Shown: positions 46,990 to 56,872 of the stretch, in pieces
How the letters are laid out: each line of letters opens with the position of its first letter
Numbering within the stretch: the first letter of the stretch is position 1
NCBI GenBank assembly: GCA_025330725.1
Contig: JAIWND010000016.1
Span: 186,001-250,000 of the forward strand
DNA from: Chlamydoabsidia padenii
Taxonomy: Eukaryota > Mucoromycota > Mucoromycetes > Mucorales > Cunninghamellaceae
Length of the DNA stretch: 64,000 nucleotides
Direction of reading: 5' to 3'
Made by a program: the position numbers and the translations under genes
Notes under the pieces: model-generated
The model's input: only the letters and a program-made list of their open reading frames with translations
What the model was told of the DNA's origin: nothing
The model's database searches: none

Positions 46990-47774
46990 GCTGTTGTTGT
47001 TGTTGCTGTTGTTGCTGCTGTTGTTGTTGTGGTGGTGGTGTATTTGTTGGTAAAGGTGAGCCTCCATTCATATAAGGAGACGATGAACGACCATAACCAG
47101 GATGTTTAGGTGGTTTTGAGTCCATCATTGAGGTAGGCGGAGGTAAACCTGGGCTATAACCTATAGGTATAACAACAAGTGATTAAGTAAATGTACCACT
47201 TTTCTAATCGTCTGCATCAACTTACCGCTTGCATAACCAGGTGCTACTGTAGGAGTTGCTGTAGGTGGTTGGGAAGAAGGTGGTGGAGGTGGTGGTGGTG
47301 CATGGCCATTTATCTACCCAAAGAAATATGTATACATTAGGACAAACCAGCTCTGTACACAAAAGCAAATACGTTTACCTGTTCCAATTGTTGGCGAAGT
47401 CGATTGATTTCTTCTTCATATCTATTATAAATAAAGAGATGAGAGGATGGTTATCAAAGATGGTGGACTTACTGTTTCTTGAGTATATGTTGTGTTCGTT
47501 CCAACTCCACCAGATTTTGTTTAAAGAGGCTCATTTCTTGGTTTTGACTATTGACTATAATAAATACAAAAAGTGCGTTAAACAAGTTGCTATAATTACT
47601 TTGTTTTTCTTTTTTCTTTTCTTTTTTACCTTTATGTTCGTATTCGTCACGTTGATTCTTAAAGGCCATGACTTCTTGCGCAAGCTGGTCATATTCGTTT
47701 TTCACCGTATCCAAAAGTTCAACCAGTCGATTAGAGGTGGGTGGAACCATGGGTCGATGATTGTAAACCGACAT
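45476..47774 (-). CDS. TUP1: Transcriptional corepressor Tup1, 11 exons, 554 aa
   Basis: Partner of Cyc8/Ssn6 in global repression. Exons (complement) 47774-47630, 47554-47473, 47421-47379, 47313-47226, 47160-46942, 46881-46767, 46712-46548, 46471-46360, 46290-45829, 45764-45632, 45576-45476. N-terminal tetramerization coiled coil: [20 protein letters not shown] and [21 protein letters not shown] Pro-rich linker with PPPPPPP and a 29-residue Gln run follows. Then come seven WD40 repeats, with [78 protein letters not shown] and others, ending [13 protein letters not shown]. Gene order of domains is canonical. The Gln run is CAA/CAG-coded and directly abuts an intron. Confidence 0.96.
46943..47030 (-). 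repeat. (CAA/CAG)n coding repeat, 29 Gln in Tup1
   Basis: Nearly pure GTT repeat on the plus strand with a few GCT interruptions, placed at the end of TUP1 exon 5 immediately before the splice donor. Likely length-variable between strains. Confidence 0.9.
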
Positions 47775-48120
47775 GTGGACTGAGACCTACTATATGTTGT
47801 TTTGCGTTAATGGGGAGAGGAGGAAGAATGGTAAATAAAACCAAAAAGAGTAGGAAGAAGAAGAAGAAGAAAAAATATACTCGACGATGTTTTGTTTTCC
47901 TCTTGAGAGCGGGGTTTAATTTCTCGGTGTGTATATTGATCCACTCCTGCGGCTGCGTTTGAAAAAAAAAATTCTCGGTTTTCATCCAGCAGCTAGTTAC
48001 ACTGGTATAGCCAAAATGAACTCTCTTTAAAAGGGCAACACGTTTGATGGCGGAGTCCATTTATTGCCTTTTATCTTCTTCTTCCCTTGTATTTTTTTTT
48101 TTATATTTATTTACTACATC

Positions 48121-49678
48121 ATGGGCCAACAATCTTCCAAAAAGATCCTTCGACAGAGCAGAAACAAAGAAACAACCAGTTTACCTTCATTAGTAGTTAC
48201 CACTTCCAATCTCAACAAAGGATCCGTGTTCAGATATAAAGAGGGACGACGATACCACGAAGACGCATCTATACCCTATTTTTTGCCTAATGATGACGAA
48301 GGTAAGGGTGATCATCACTAGCTTATTCATTCATATAACAATAATATATATATATATATATATATTTCAACAGAATGCGATCGAGCTCATCAACAACACT
48401 GGCTGTTTAGATACTTATTCCAAAGGTAATAATTGAATAATTCCATTTACGATACCTGCCAACTCCCTTTCAATCGCCGCTTTAATAACATGTGATCTTG
48501 GTCATCCGTGCATTGACTGATTTGAAACTTGTTCATTATGATAATTAGCAACTTTGAAGTTCCACTTCATAAAGAGCTAGAAAAAGGGAATATGAAAGTA
48601 TTGGACTCTGGATGTGGTAAAGTTTCTTGATGTTATCATTACTGTATCGGTTGACATTGGTTCCTTCCTAACCAAACAAATCTTTTTTTAAAACTTGTTA
48701 CCGTTATGATTTCCTTTTTTGTCATCGATGGGCGGTCAATGTTGTACTACGTGTGACAAATGGTATTATCCATCATGGATCTTTAGGTCCAGGAACATGG
48801 TTATTTGACATGGCTGAAGATTATCCTCTGATCGAGTTCTTTGGGATCGACATGAGCCCAGTATTTCCTCAAGGTGTGAAGCCTTCCAATGTGACATTCG
48901 CGCTGGCCAACATGACTGAGTCATTACCATACCCGGATCACCATTTTGATTATATTCATCAAAGATTACTTCTTTTTGGATTGACTGCACCTCAATGGGA
49001 TTTGGCCATACAAGAACTTTTGCGGGTGTTGAAACCGGGAGGATGGATTGAATTTGTAGAGGTGCGTAATTATTCGTTCCTGAGATCATCAACTAACCTC
49101 CCCCCTTCCTTGTTTTTTTCTTCTTCCTTAGGTTGATATAGATGTAATTGGAGATGGTGAAGGTCCATTATATGATTCCATATTGGATGCAAGTAAGTTT
49201 GTTCTTGATGTCCTCGAGCTGACTAAAGCTCCACCTTTTCTTTTTTTCTATCTTGTATCACTCGGATCAAGTTGTGCAGATGATGATTTCGCGGAATATG
49301 ATACCAGATATCAGTAAAAAGCTTGTTGGATATATGGAAAAGTACCATTTGAATCCTATCCATACTACCGTCAAGGAATTTCCAATGCGGCACGGTGGGA
49401 AGCTGGGAAATCTATTTTGGTAAGATTTTAGATACACCGGGAAATGCCGATCATATTTTTAAACACCGACGTCACTTTCTCCTTGACTCTATAGGGATAA
49501 TTTTCAACAAATTGCTACTGCCCTTTATCCAATCGTTTGCCAAACACATCCTGAATGGGCGTCTTATGAAGATTACCAAAAATTTTTGTCAGCGTGCGGA
49601 GAAGAATGTACAGCAAATCAAATCACTGTGTCTATTCGAAAGGTGTGGGCACAGAAACCTTGTGCGCCCATTAATTAA
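48121..49678 (+). CDS. SAM-dependent methyltransferase, class I, 7 exons, 322 aa
   Basis: Exons 48121-48301, 48374-48425, 48549-48616, 48787-49061, 49132-49192, 49272-49419, 49495-49678. It starts MGQQSSKK, a potential N-myristoylation site (Gly2, Ser6). Motif I is VLDSGCGPGTWLFDMAEDYP, then an acidic strand end FFGIDMSP, motif II/III region LANMTESLPYPDHHFDYIHQ, and motif post-III LLRVLKPGGWIEFVEVDIDV. This arrangement matches the LaeA/UMTA-like fungal methyltransferase superfamily (Methyltransf_25/11). The exon 6 acceptor is set at 49271 because the more obvious CAG at 49277-49279 shifts the frame. Substrate unknown; secondary-metabolism regulation should not be assumed. Confidence 0.88.
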
Positions 49679-50257
49679 ATAGTGCTGTTTTCTTTTATTT
49701 TTCTTTTCTCTACTCTGATCTATATACTTGTTATCGATGGTGATCAGTGATAATTCAATAAATAGTTATTATTACTTGATTTAACTTTTTTCTTCCACAA
49801 GGTTCATCATTGTAGAGAATGAGGATATTGGGGTTATATGACACGGTCTGTCAGAACAATATGTACGCGGGGTTTAAATATCATTATTTATTCTCATGGA
49901 CTCAAGTTGAATTTTACCCCCTCTCTTTCTTCTAATCTACTCCATTCTCGACAACTACAAACCCACAACAAGTGAATTGGTCATCCTACTCATTATTGTA
50001 TACGACTTTGGCGTTTAATTTTTTATTATTACTACTTTTGACTATTTACTATGCAAAACTTGAGGGAATCATAACCAACGACCAACTCACTAATAATTGA
50101 AACCAACGACCAGCTCACTAATGATTGGTTTGTCCTACTTTCTTTGGTCTCACTTGAATGTATAGGTCAGTTTCCTCAATTTACACTTGTCGTTTGATTA
50201 CTTACTTTTTTTTTTTCTTGGTCTCACCTTCCACCCACACTTTTAGGATCTAAACCT
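49679..50257. other. Spacer before the small membrane-protein gene
   Basis: Methyltransferase 3' UTR, a GCGGGGTTTAAATATC element near 49868, and a direct repeat of about 30 nt at 50069-50130 (AACCAACGACCA..CTCACTAAT.ATTG twice). A leader intron ending TTTTAG (50246) is possible. Confidence 0.5.
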
Positions 50258-50602
50258 ATGGATGGACTTATCCATTACATTGCACCAACTGGAACGACAA
50301 TATTATTACTTTCAACAGTATATGCGGTACAATAAAAGCATCATGATATAGACAAGGAAACAAACAGTTTCTTCCAGTGGATGGATAAACAAAACTGTAT
50401 AGTAGCATCAACTCTAACAACACCATTGGGATTGATAATAATAACCTCAACTCATCTAACCAACTCAACAATCGATCAATTGGATACAACAATAAAAAGA
50501 ATCGTATTCATTGTTACTTTTACTGCTACTTGTTATCTTTTATTTTTGGTTGGATCCCTTACTAGTACAGTCTTTATTACTTTAACCTCTTTATTAAATT
50601 AA
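50258..50602 (+). CDS. Small predicted membrane protein, 2 exons, 97 aa
   Basis: Exons 50258-50326 and 50378-50602, joined GCG|GTACAA...TTCCAG|TGG in frame. The first exon encodes MDGLIHYIAPTGTTILLLST, a likely membrane segment. The second has two hydrophobic stretches, CIVASTLTTPLGLIIITS and IVFIVTFTATCYLLFLVGSL, the latter clearly transmembrane, and ends in LTSLLN. Hence about two or three membrane passes. No family recognised. The intron is 51 nt with a weaker GTACAA donor. Possible neighbours' relation none. Confidence 0.55.
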
Positions 50603-51515
50603 TATAATCAATCAATAAAATATCCCTGTTAAAACTACCTTACATCTTCATATAAAGATTCATATACAATATAGCGATTAAAGGACTATCTTTTCTCTAG
50701 GATAGGATCTAATTAATGTTTGCATTATTCTAAAATGTAAATTTAAAAGCTTGACGTTGTGTAGATTCTTTATCGACAAAGTTCATGCAACGTATATCCT
50801 GTGTGCTTGATGTTCAAGGGCGGCTTTTCAAACTTTATTATTTGAACAACCGCCATGTAATTCAACACAGGGAGGATGAATGGAAGTAGTGCTGTTTTAA
50901 ATAGTACTTCTTTTCATGGGTCTGTGGATACATTTCTGATGATACCTTAAACAATGGTTAAAAAGGGACAATGAAATGGGAACTACGACTAGACCATGAG
51001 GCTACCCCTTATTCCGTGTGACAGAAGAAAAAAGATCTGGCAGGAACTCGACGGGATTTCAAAATATGAAAATCGTGACTTCAGAAAGGCACATTTTGAT
51101 TGGTTGACAACCATCCAAAACGGAAGACAAGCACTTCTTTTCCTCTCTTTTTCTTTCTTCCCATAAAAAAATAACATCTTTTCCCCTCCTATCTTATTGA
51201 CGGTCTGAAATAGGTAAGAGTGAAACTGTAAATGTAAGTAAACTGGATAAAAACAACATGTTTGTAAAATGATAAAGATGGTATCAACCTACAACTCTCG
51301 CCCTTGCTTGTCCCAGGAAAAAGCAACTGTTTGTAATCTATTGTGTTGGGCATGGACAACTTGCAGCGGCAGTAGGATTTGGAAAAAGATAAAATAATAC
51401 TAACTTTATATTGTTACCTTTTACGGGATAGATTACTTGGGAACTGGAAGATAACCTACTTTGAAACGAACGACTTGCACTGTACGCACACCAGTAGTTT
51501 GGTCGTCCGAGGACT
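50603..51515. other. Spacer upstream of the YEATS gene
   Basis: About 0.9 kb. It contains CGACGGGATTTCAAAATATG near 51050 and T-rich blocks. Short minus ORFs (50989-51177, 51338-51553) have no domain. No gene called. Confidence 0.45.
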
Positions 51516-52947
51516 ATGGTAAGAAAAAGAAAAAGAAGTAGAGTGCTGTGCATTACTAAACTAGCTTATCAACATTTTCAGGTGGAGACAAGTCTTGATA
51601 TCAAAATTGCCTGCCAAAGTAATATCATACCCGGTGCAGCAGCTATCGATGATCACCCATGGCGAAACTGGAGGATAAGGCTTGTTGCAATGGATGCGGG
51701 CAAAGAACAAAAAGGGAAACTCACTCATATACTTGATCGTGTAGAATACATACTACATCCGACATTTGCGAATCCTCGACGAGGTAAAGTATAAAAGAGA
51801 CTCAACTTGGTGTGTCTCACTGACTTTATTATTATTATTATTATTGATAGTGGCTACATGCGAACCCTATATGTTACAAGAAAAAGGATGGGGTGAATTT
51901 GACTTGAGGATTGTCCTTTACTTTGTGGATAACTTGGTGCCTCCAGAAGTAATATCTTTTGACTTGAACTTTCGGGCTTCCTCATACTCGGTGATACATA
52001 AAAGGGTAATACGCTTATTGTGTTTGTCAGACTTGATAATACTAATTTACTTTATTATCTATTTGATCTAGTTTTTTCAAGATGCACCACCCGAATTCCT
52101 ATCAATACTAGGCAAACAATCAGCTTCACCAATCATCCCCAACAAACGCTCAAGTCCTTATATCGGTGGAAAATCAAACAACAATAGCTACAACCCATAT
52201 CATCGAACAACAATTGGAATGACGCCTGGTTTGACGGCAGGACCGTCATTATCTTCTACATCATCTACACATTCATTATCACCATCTTCATCTTCACAAC
52301 AGCAACAAGGATTCCCTTCGTCATCGCATCACTCACCGATAATCTATGATTCTTCTCTTCAGTACGTAACATCGGATTTATCAACAATACAAAAAGATGA
52401 TCGACCGAAAAGAGGTAGATATGGACGATCTGGTACAACAACATCAAACAACACTATTAATAATAACAACTATAATGACCCGGCACTATTCAACAAAACA
52501 TCTGGGAAAAAGAAGGAAGGATTACTGATGGATGACATTTATACGGAACAAGACTTGGAACATGTCCACCCTATTCATCGATCGAAACTCGAACTTGCCA
52601 CAAGACAGGCCTGGGGATTACCTGCAAATCTGGATATGATGGAACTGGCTACACGACTAAGTAGAATGAATGATGATCAGGCGGATGAATTCCAATATAT
52701 TCTACAGCACTCGGCACACAAGGATACTATCATTGAAGACACTGAAGGTAAATCAAATCAAACTAAATATTTGTTACTGATAAATGGTTTATTATTAGAT
52801 GAAATTGTGGTGGATTTATACTCTCTGGGTCCTCAATTACTTAATACATTATGGCTCTTCACTGAAAGGATCAATTCGAACTCAAGTCTTATTAACAAAG
52901 AAGAAGAAAACACTCTCAATGGCTACAATGGAATTCTAGATAGTTAA
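51516..52947 (+). CDS. TAF14: YEATS-domain protein, Taf14/Tfg3 type, 5 exons, 394 aa
   Basis: Reader of acylated histone H3 shared by TFIID, TFIIF and chromatin remodellers in yeast. Exons 51516-51518, 51582-51783, 51851-52005, 52072-52747, 52799-52947. The first exon is just ATG followed by GTAAGA; the intron has a good branch site (TACTAAAC) and is likely removed. YEATS core: HPWRNWRIRLVAMD, HILDRVEYILHPTFANPRR and LQEKGWGEFDLRIVLYFVD, the GWGEF signature. A Ser/Asn/Gln-rich linker of about 130 residues is followed by a helical C-terminus (LELATRQAWGLP, ELATRLSRMNDDQADEFQYI, VVDLYSLGPQLLNTLWLFTE) resembling the ET domain of Taf14. The linker makes it longer than yeast Taf14 (about 244 aa). 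Confidence 0.88.
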
Positions 52948-53480
52948 TTAATGACCCCTTCCCATTCATTCATTTTTTTTTTTATATTTTTTATATATCT
53001 TCTCCGCTATCAATCTTTTTGATTATATCCCCGCCCCTTCTTCACCGTTAATCATCCCCGTTGACCAATGTATAATAAACTTGTTTTGTTTTGATTTGTT
53101 TTATCCATATATCATGTCTCCTAAAATAGTGCTGCATCTCCAAACATAGGCGGGATTTAAAAGTCACGTTTGACCTCAGCTTTTTTTTTTCCTTCTTCCT
53201 TCTTCCCCTCATTTCGACTTGACTTTATCCGTTTAATTAAACACGTCAAATTGTCATCTGTGATTGTATCAGTTACATTGCACCTTGAACAAATCCTTGA
53301 CCTGATAACTAAACGAAACAATCTTCACCACATATAATGCCTTAACATGGCCATGTTGTATCAAACCTGACTTTTACCACCTCTTGGACTTTATGGGTAC
53401 CCTTTTATTCTTTTTCTTTGGTAAAAATGGACAGTACAAAGTGGTGGCTTTGGTGATCAAGAAGGTATATCACACTAGTC
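52948..53480. other. Spacer after TAF14; promoter-like region of the VTS1 remnant
   Basis: TAF14 3' UTR with T-rich tract and AATAAAC near 53080, then AGGCGGGATTTAAAAGTCAC near 53150, followed by a CT-rich leader. No intact gene begins here; the sequence to the right is the VTS1 remnant. Confidence 0.5.
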
Positions 53481-53685
53481 GGAACGATAATGGTAGTTGA
53501 ACAACACCACGGGTGAAGCAACTGGCCTTCTGGTAATGCGGGTGGACAAATCTCCCTTTTGGCTGACACAAACTAGGTAAAAAGGTAAAGCAATCAAATA
53601 ACAGAAAAAAAAAAAAGAGATGCTATAAAATGGGGGGTTTCTCTTTTGAGTCAACAGCTTCATCAAGACTCTGATACTGATACCT

Positions 53686-53694
<9 letters not shown>

Positions 53695-53730
<36 letters not shown>
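53695..53730. repeat. (CT)n microsatellite
   Basis: About 17 uninterrupted CT units, inside the probable VTS1 remnant. Confidence 0.9.
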
Positions 53731-53732
<2 letters not shown>

Positions 53733-54134
53733 AGGTAAATAGGTGACCCGAATACCAGCAAACGTAGGCAACGACTTATACGACTGATCATCTATTTATC
53801 TGAATTGACGTCTATGAACAACAAAGCAACAGCTCACGGGCAGGCTGTTACATACATCAGCAAGCAGCAAGCATCAACCCTTCATCGACCATAATATCGA
53901 TGATTTCTCGGCGTACAACTACTACATACCTTTGGCAAATAGACTCTACTGGACGGGTGCAGGGCAAATAAAATACAAATCATCCAACTAATCAACACCA
54001 GTAGCATCAATAGAACAATTAACAACAAGGACAAAAAGGGTGGTGAAGTAGTTGATATAGAACTGCTACAAGGTAAGAAGAAATAAAAAAGAAAAAGGAA
54101 ACATGGAACTCCGTATTTTTTATGCATAATGTAG

Positions 54135-54396
54135 ATATCCCTGCCTGGTTCAGAAGTCTTCGTTTACATAAATATAACTCAATCTTTTGAACCTATGAAA
54201 TGACAAACTATAGTCAAGCTTACGGATGCAGAAAGGTATGGCGGCTTTGGGTGCCAGGCACAAGATGCTCAAGATATTTGAAACCATCAGAACCCATTGC
54301 GAGGAAAAAGTAAGTACAAATACAATACAGGTTTATTTAAGGACTCTCGAATCACTAACTATTTTTTTTTTTTTACCATAGGATATTGATTATTGA
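54135..54396 (+). pseudogene. VTS1: VTS1/Smaug-type SAM domain remnant, disabled
   Basis: The plus strand encodes pieces of an RNA-binding SAM domain in the Vts1 family: DIPAWFRSLRLHKYNSIF, then after one extra T EPMK, a TGA where Trp is expected, QTIVKLTDAE, then after further loss AALGARHKMLKIFETIRTHC and, across an intact GTAAGT...CATAG intron (54310-54381), DIDY and a stop. At least three lesions (insertion, nonsense, deletion before AALGAR) interrupt the frame. Upstream (53440-54060) are further coding-like but broken stretches such as PSGNAGGQISLLADTN. Vts1 proteins bind hairpins in mRNA 3' UTRs and promote decay. Sequencing error is the alternative, but the neighbouring genes are clean. 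Confidence 0.65.
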
Positions 54397-54800
54397 TGAT
54401 CTACACCTCTGTTTTTTATTTTTACCCCTTTGAAAGGTGATCTCATTGATTGTAATCTCTCTAGTGGTACACTCTTAATTTATTATATCTAACTATCCAA
54501 TCTTTTATAGATAGTCTTTTCCTCACAATAAAACACATACATTTATATTACACTTATAATACACATTGCCTTGATATCTTTTTTTAAAAACTACATCAAT
54601 AAAGACAAACATTTTCCTTTAATATCACCGGAATCCTAAATGCCTAAACAATGGGGGTCTACATAAAAGATGTGTCCCATAGATAAATAATTATGTGTAA
54701 AACGTACGTAGAAAGGAAAAGAAAAACAACAACAGGTCTTATCCGAAATGGTCTGTGACCTACTCCCTCTTCGTACCTTTTCCCCCCCTACAAATGACAG

Positions 54801-55430
54801 ACAGATAAAAGTCATTGCAAGCTTGAACTGACTGACATAAGGGTCTTTGAGCTCGGCTCTTGCGGTAAAGTATGTTGTAAATATTGTATAATGTCCACAT
54901 CACCACTTTAATCATCAACATCCGTTGACAATGGAGCGAGTAGAGCCCTTTTCAAATCTTAGTGGGGGCAGGCGGGATCTAAAAATGAAGTCTGGTTCCT
55001 CTTGCAAAGGACAGGTAAAAGTCATCGCAAGTCTGAACTGACCGACACAAGGGCCTTGGTACATTGGCCGTTATGTAAAGTTTGTTGGAAATAGGCTATA
55101 GTGTCCACATCGCCACTTTAATCATTAGCATCCATTAACAATTGAGCGAGTAGAGCCCTTTCCAAATCTTAGTAGAGGCAGGCGGGAACTGAAAATGAAG
55201 TCTGGTTCCTCTTCTTGCAAAGGACAGGTAAAAGTCATCGCAAGTCTGAACTGACCGACACAAGGGCCTTGGTACATTGGCCGTTATGTAAAGTTTGTTG
55301 GAAATAGGCTATAGTGTCCACATCGCCACTTTAATCATTAGCATCCATTAACAATTGAGCGAGTAGAGCCCTTTCCAAATCTTAGTAGAGGCAGGCGGGA
55401 ACTGAAAATGGAATCTGGTTCCTCTTCGTA
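54801..55430 (+). repeat. Three tandem units of about 210 nt of a dispersed repeat
   Basis: Units start near 54801, 55011 and 55224 at ACAGGTAAAAGTCATCGCAA (first unit variant ACAGATAAAAGTCATTGCAA). Units two and three appear identical over about 190 nt, including GTTATGTAAAGTTTGTTGGA, GTGTCCACATCGCCACTTTA and GTAGAGGCAGGCGGGAACTG. The first is more diverged. No coding frame. The same unit is present once at 18290-18495. Confidence 0.9.
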
Positions 55431-55454
55431 CTTTATTCTACATTTTTATATATA

Positions 55455-55645
55455 TACAAAAGTCAGGTCAAAACAAGCGTAAGGCTGTATAGCTCCATAC
55501 AAAGAACTTGGTACAATGGCCATTATGTAAAGTTTGTTGGAAATAGGCTAAGGAATGCTCATGGTCACTTTTGTCATGAGCATCACTTGTCCATTGTACC
55601 AATAGAGCTCTGTCAAGGATTCAAGGCGAGGGTAAGTGGGGTGTG
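55455..55645 (+). repeat. Fourth, chimeric copy of the dispersed repeat
   Basis: Begins AAAAGTCAGGTCAAAACAAG like the 18290 copy, passes ATTATGTAAAGTTTGTTGG, then switches to AAGGAATGCTCATGGTCACT and CAAGGCGAGGGTAAGTGGG, the sequence of the right arm of the 18.1-kb inverted repeat. It links the two repeat types as one family. Confidence 0.85.
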
Positions 55646-55832
55646 AATAAACTGCTCTTGTCTGTCAATTTTCAAAGCCTGTCGGGAGTTCAATTGACGT
55701 TCGTAAGTCAATACGATTTCCCATAGGATATTCAAAATCCGATGGCACAGCGTGACCAAAATGATAAACGTGTATAAAGATGATTATTTTATTATAAACA
55801 ACAGAATAAGAGTAATCAATATATTATGGGCA

Positions 55833-56807
55833 TTAACAAATGCCAGGTGCATGTTTTGATTCTAAACTATGTATGGTACCATTAGCATCCCGGACAGGTT
55901 CCGAATCCTTCGCCTTGTATTGAGCAATGTTCTTGTGCAAAGCGTCATGAGAGTGATCCACCATGAGCGCCCTATAGGGAAGAAGAGAAAAAAATGAGTT
56001 AAAAAGTCCCCCTCCCTGTTTTTTTCCTTACCTGAAATTTTCGACTGTTTTCTTGTCGATCACATCAAGTGAGCTCATGGCAGACATGATATCGCGAATC
56101 AACAGGTCACAGCGAGATCGAGAAAAGTCTTCACGGACCACCACACGTAAAAGCTTGGTATGTTCCAATTTAGGCGCCATAGTATAAGCAGGTACAATCC
56201 ACCCACGTTCACGTAGTTTGGCAGACAGATCAAACTATCCCCACCCGATCAAATAGAGATTAGTTTCTTTTTCTTGATGGATTGATCTTACCTCGTCTAA
56301 ATGTTGTTCCCCTGTAAGACGGAAGGCCACCAAAGGTAATCCCTTTCCACCCCCTTCACTAAGGATTTTGAATCGACCACTTTTCAAAAGACATTCGGCG
56401 AGATGGTCGGCAGTTTTGGTCAAGTTGATCATGATCTTAGTGAATCCTGCTTTGCCCAATCGAATTAGGACATAATATTGAGCAATAATATGAGCAGCAC
56501 CTTTGCTAAAGTTGAGAGTGAAAGACGCCTAACAAAAACAAAAGGGGGGGGGAGGGAGATGGAAGTCAATACATGTATTATAGTAAATGGGATTGAAGGG
56601 GTTTACCTGATCAGTGCCAAGATAGTTGATGTTGAAGATCAAATCTTTAGGAAGATATTCTGGACTTCTCCAAATAGCCCAACCAATACCAGCATAAGTA
56701 AGTCCATACTTATGGCCAGAGACATTGATGGATACCACACGAGGCAAACGGAAATCCCTAAAAAACGTTCAGACAAGAAATTAGAGGCTGTTTCATTTTC
56801 AATATCA

Positions 56808-56872
<65 letters not shown>

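Noticed and set aside
46918..47109. Plus-strand ORF dominated by a poly-Val run
   Set aside because: It is the antisense of the Tup1 Gln tract.
50989..51177. 62-codon minus-strand ORF before TAF14
   Set aside because: Composition is homopolymer-driven and nothing upstream or downstream supports a gene.
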